This document shows positions 61,449-64,000 of a DNA stretch of 64,000 nucleotides, one piece after another (position 1 is the first letter of the stretch; the number at the start of each line of letters is the position of its first letter). Source of the DNA: Bacillota bacterium (lineage in GTDB: Bacteria > Bacillota > Clostridia > Clostridiales > Clostridiaceae). The position numbers were made by a program, and so were the translations under genes. Below the pieces are notes generated by a model. That model did no database searches, was not told the DNA's origin, and worked only from the letters and a program-made list of their open reading frames with translations. The stretch covers positions 1 to 64,000 of the forward strand of contig JAUZPI010000005.1 of assembly GCA_030706015.1 (NCBI GenBank). Reading direction: 5' to 3'.

Positions 61449-62939
61449 TTAGTTTTTTATCAAGCTTTCCAGTTTTTTGCTGGCATCGTGGATATTTTTC
61501 ATAAGTTCAGAAATTGTTTTTATATTGATATCTTCAGCTTCAATGGTTGCTGACATTTCTTCAGCTGAAGCCGAATGTTCCTCTGAAATACTTGCTATGC
61601 TTTCTGATTCTTCACGAAGCTGTTTGAATATATTTCTTACATTTTCTACAGTATTTAATTCAGATACTACAAAGCCGTCAATATCTTCAAAAGAAGATTG
61701 GATACTCTCAAAGCTCTGGATAACCTTTCTTACTATTGTTTCGCCAATCTGAGTTGCGTTTTTGCCATTTTGTACATCATTTTGGACAGCTTCACTCTTG
61801 TTTCTGATATCATTTATAATTTCACCAATTGAAGCAGCAATTTCAGTACTCTGTTCTGCTAGCTTTTTTACTTCTCCTGCAACAACAGCAAATCCTTTGC
61901 CTAGTTCACCTGCTCTAGCTGCTTCTATGGATGCGTTTAGTGACAGCAGATTTGTTTGTTCAGCAATCTGCGAAATTCCTTCAAGAAAGGCACTTACCTT
62001 GTCCATACTTTGTTGAAGTTCTGATACCGTTGAAAGGGAGCTATTAACTGCTGTATGAATGATGTTCATTTGCATGTTCATATCCAATATGTTTTTCGAA
62101 CCTTGAGAAACAACTTGATTAGCTTGAACTGAAACATCTGTGAGCTGATGAGAAACTTTAACTGTTTCGTTAATTTTGTCATTAGCGTCATTAACAAGAC
62201 CAGATATATGATTTAAAGCTCCCGCTTGCTCTGTTACTCCTTTTGATACTTCCTGCACCACAGTAATAATGCTTGCACTACTTTCCCTGACAGATTGTAA
62301 ATTTGAGTTACATTCTGCGATGTCAATGTTCATAATATTTGTATTATGCTTCAAAGAGTCCATAGTATTTTTAAGTTCCTCTAATAGTACAGTTGCATTT
62401 CTTTCCCTCTCTATAGATGCTTCTATTAGTTCACTTCCCCACTTGGTGACAAAAAATAATATTATCATACAGAAGTTTATAATAGAAATAACTGTTATAA
62501 AAAGAGAAAAATTAATACTAATAGTATTTGTGACTGACTTTACAACAATTACAATCACATCCAATAGAAGACAAAACATAATGAAGGATTTCTTATTTAG
62601 AAACAATGTTACAGCACAAACCACAAGCAACATACAAAATAATGAAAGTACTTGATATTCAGGAGTCATGGTACCTGAGAAAGAAATAAGTATAGTGTTT
62701 AGCCCCATTACTGAACACAAAATCATGCCAGAAAAGGTTTCATATCTTTTCAAGTAAAATAAAACTGTAGATACTGATAAAGTTATGAAAAGAGTAGCAT
62801 TTGTAATAACTGTTACAGCTGTCATGGGATTTCCGTTAAGCAGCGGTGAAATTATAGCGAAAATAAATAAAGGCCAGAAAGCAATAAGAATAGATTTTGT
62901 AACACGTCTGGCATGATTTGTTTGTAAACTTCCGTTCAT
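61449..62939 (-). CDS. methyl-accepting chemotaxis protein, no periplasmic domain
   Basis: 496 residues. Six closely spaced membrane helices (about 15-170) with very short loops, no HAMP motif evident, then a cytoplasmic signalling coiled coil (about 200-490). The hairpin tip that touches CheA/CheW is AEQTNLLSLNASIEAARAGE near 335. The sensor may respond to a membrane or intracellular cue. A SigD-type promoter (63002-63028) fits control with flagellar genes. Confidence 0.9.
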   Translation of the reverse strand: MNGSLQTNHARRVTKSILIAFWPLFIFAIISPLLNGNPMTAVTVITNATLFITLSVSTVLFYLKRYETFSGMILCSVMGLNTILISFSGTMTPEYQVLSLFCMLLVVCAVTLFLNKKSFIMFCLLLDVIVIVVKSVTNTISINFSLFITVISIINFCMIILFFVTKWGSELIEASIERERNATVLLEELKNTMDSLKHNTNIMNIDIAECNSNLQSVRESSASIITVVQEVSKGVTEQAGALNHISGLVNDANDKINETVKVSHQLTDVSVQANQVVSQGSKNILDMNMQMNIIHTAVNSSLSTVSELQQSMDKVSAFLEGISQIAEQTNLLSLNASIEAARAGELGKGFAVVAGEVKKLAEQSTEIAASIGEIINDIRNKSEAVQNDVQNGKNATQIGETIVRKVIQSFESIQSSFEDIDGFVVSELNTVENVRNIFKQLREESESIASISEEHSASAEEMSATIEAEDINIKTISELMKNIHDASKKLESLIKN

Positions 62940-63001
62940 AGGTGTATCTCCTTTCAGTAACTCGTTTTGAATTTAGCGAATTAAAAATATCGTTGTATTT
63001 T

Positions 63002-63028
63002 TTATCGACACCAGTCGCAAATACTTTA
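63002..63028 (-). promoter_or_regulatory. SigD (sigma-28) promoter of the chemotaxis gene
   Basis: Minus strand TAAA (63025-63028), 15-bp spacer, GTCGATAA (63002-63009); consensus TAAA-N15-GCCGATAA, one mismatch. About 60 bp before the MCP start. Confidence 0.75.
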
Positions 63029-63184
63029 GACATAGGTAGACAGAATTAGACATTAGATGAATCATTTAAGGAAAGTACGGCATATTCTTAAGATAAACTA
63101 GCTGGTTTCTGCAAAATTCTGTAATTGTACGTTGTGGATAAGGTAAAACTTGATTACAAAACCAAACCTTTATAATTTAAAAGT

Positions 63185-63213
63185 AAAAAAAAACTGTATG
63201 CGGACGCATACAG
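63185..63213 (-). terminator. strong intrinsic terminator ending the candidate RNA
   Basis: CTGTATGCG-TC-CGCATACAG followed by nine T residues on the minus strand. It lies about 245 bp upstream of the MCP start. Confidence 0.9.
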
Positions 63214-63374
63214 TTGTAGAAGCAATAAAACTTTGCTATATAGGCCTTAAGAATACGGTAGGAGTGATTATAATATGTACATCACGGATTCCAGGCGAGA
63301 AGCCCACAGCATACCCAATTTAATATTTGATATTAAAGACATAAGACAGGAATATTAAACTGGAAGTTTTACAC
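63185..63374 (-). ncRNA. candidate structured RNA upstream of the chemotaxis gene
   Basis: Minus strand, about 190 nt. Possible promoter TTGTAT-N16-TATAAG (63382-63409). Contains TTTAATAT / ATATTAAA hairpin, then a long imperfect stem TGCT..GGCTT..GGA..GTGAT / ATCAC..TCC..AAGGCC..AGCA (roughly 63232-63312), then GCAA / TTGC, then the terminator. GTATGC occurs both in the stem's 5' side and in the terminator. No match to a known riboswitch class was recognised. Confidence 0.5.
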
Positions 63375-63566
63375 TTTAAAGCTTATAATACAATAAGTTG
63401 GATATACAAATAGTTGTAAGACAACACATTTTGCCTTCAGCAATTACAAATAACAAAACGTGTTTCATAACTTTGGCCTTGCACTTTAACTTAGTCAATT
63501 AATTATTAAATTTCTTAATCACTTCATCTTTATTATATTTACTCTGCAAATGGATATCAATAGCTT

Positions 63567-63596
63567 GGACATGAATCGCTTTTTTTGGGACATGAA
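63567..63596 (+). promoter_or_regulatory. direct repeat GGACATGAA x2, 21 bp apart
   Basis: GGACATGAA at 63567-63575 and at 63588-63596, exactly two helical turns apart. This spacing is typical of sites for LytTR-type response regulators such as AgrA or VirR. The site is about 270 bp before agrB. Function inferred from layout only. Confidence 0.45.
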
Positions 63597-63786
63597 CACT
63601 TATATGTTATTATACTAAAATATATTAATGTATTAAAATTACCATTTAACGTTCTATGATATTCCATAACTTTTAATAACTTGATTCTTATAAATATTCA
63701 CATGCTTTGCATTTGCATCTTGTATAAAATAACAATATTTTAAATAATTAGCTTATTCAAACGTTTTCATGACCAAAATAAACTAT

Positions 63787-63815
63787 TTTATGTACTGTAT
63801 ATTTACTTTATGTAC
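63787..63815 (+). promoter_or_regulatory. direct repeat TTTATGTAC x2, 20 bp apart
   Basis: TTTATGTAC at 63787-63795 and 63807-63815, about 55 bp before the agrB start. Could be a second regulator site or part of the agrB promoter. Confidence 0.4.
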
Positions 63816-63868
63816 ATGCTGTGATAAATTAATAATTAATGATAAATCTACAAAAAAGGTGATATTTT

Positions 63869-64000
63869 ATGGTAGAAAAACTAGCAGCTAAACTATGTGA
63901 AGGAATAGATGATGAAATAGTCCAAGCTAAGGTTCTATATGGACTAAGGATTTTTTTTAGTGAAGCTTCAAAGTTCACTTTACTATTATTAACTTTTATA
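63869..64000 (+). CDS. agrB: AgrB-like accessory gene regulator, N-terminal part (cut by window edge)
   Basis: AgrB is a membrane cysteine protease that cleaves and helps export the AgrD autoinducing peptide. Only the first 44 residues are visible: VEKLAAKLCEGIDDEIVQAK, YGLRIFFSEASKFTL and the beginning of the first membrane helix, all typical of AgrB. ATG at 63869 follows AAAAGGTG by 7 bases. The gene runs beyond the window, so the catalytic His and Cys cannot be checked. Confidence 0.82.
   Translation, partial: MVEKLAAKLCEGIDDEIVQAKVLYGLRIFFSEASKFTLLLLTFI

Noticed and set aside
62836..63033. 65-codon frame covering the MCP start
   Set aside because: Overlaps the MCP gene and its SigD promoter on the same strand with no ribosome site.
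63190..63320. c-di-GMP or 6S RNA upstream of the MCP gene
   Set aside because: I looked for the conserved core sequences of the GEMM classes and for the long 6S hairpin; only short chance similarities (such as CGAGAAGCC on the wrong strand relative to the terminator) were found.

Overview
The window is a stretch of chromosome from a low-GC, endospore-forming Clostridium. Evidence: strong AT bias; a complete set of clostridial sporulation and germination genes (yyaC, spoIIID, spoIIQ, spoIID, spoIIR, yabG, a SipL-like LysM protein, a three-gene germinant receptor, ypeB, CotS-family coat genes); an acetyl-CoA acetyltransferase (thlA) whose promoter resembles the known clostridial thl promoter; and gene order that follows the Bacillus/Clostridium atp-murA-spoIID-spoIIQ-spoIIID-mbl and upp-ywl-prfA-tdk-rpmE-rho-pyrG neighbourhoods. 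The species cannot be fixed from sequence alone.

Layout. 1-221: three tRNAs (Val partial, Tyr, Thr) read leftward from one promoter. 541-7256: yyaC (rightward), then leftward ywmB, murA, spoIID, spoIIQ, spoIIID and mbl (cell wall and mother-cell/forespore engulfment). 7424-14134: the nine-gene F1Fo ATP synthase operon (atpIBEFHAGDC, leftward). 14774-18835: thlA, then wecB, tagO and comEB. 18981-21560: a zinc ABC importer, with the binding protein divergent from the ATPase-permease pair and a Zur-like palindrome over the znuA start. 21655-35074: a long, mostly leftward housekeeping block (upp, rpiB, ywlE, threonylcarbamoyl-AMP synthase, a ZIP transporter, prfA, prmC, yqhQ, tdk, rho, pyrG, ywiB), with rpmE in the opposite direction. 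35370-42931: ypeB, a processive glycolipid glycosyltransferase, spoIIR and a GerA/B/C-type germinant receptor. 43265-47189: a LysM membrane protein, ispE, the SipL-like protein and veg. 47349-55020: a coat-polysaccharide-like block of yabG, three CotS-family kinase-like genes, a fourth degenerate one, a small coiled-coil protein and two GT4 glycosyltransferases. 55097-60974: an orphan solute-binding lipoprotein, a radical SAM protein and the nickel-pincer cofactor genes larC-larE-larB. 61449-64000: a chemotaxis receptor with a SigD-type promoter, a 900-bp gene-free stretch that holds a candidate structured RNA, and the start of agrB.

Non-coding highlights: (i) a ~110-bp hairpin-rich repeat in three full copies (3737, 29590, 43085) plus a possible remnant (35107), each full copy facing the same way relative to the next gene; (ii) between veg and the SipL-like gene, a likely small RNA (promoter plus intrinsic terminator) followed by two 100-bp tandem units whose hairpin arms differ by compensatory changes; (iii) a ~190-nt candidate RNA ending in a strong terminator upstream of the chemotaxis gene; (iv) two pairs of direct repeats, 21 and 20 bp apart, in front of agrB. 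No CRISPR array, prophage, insertion sequence or clearly foreign island was seen.
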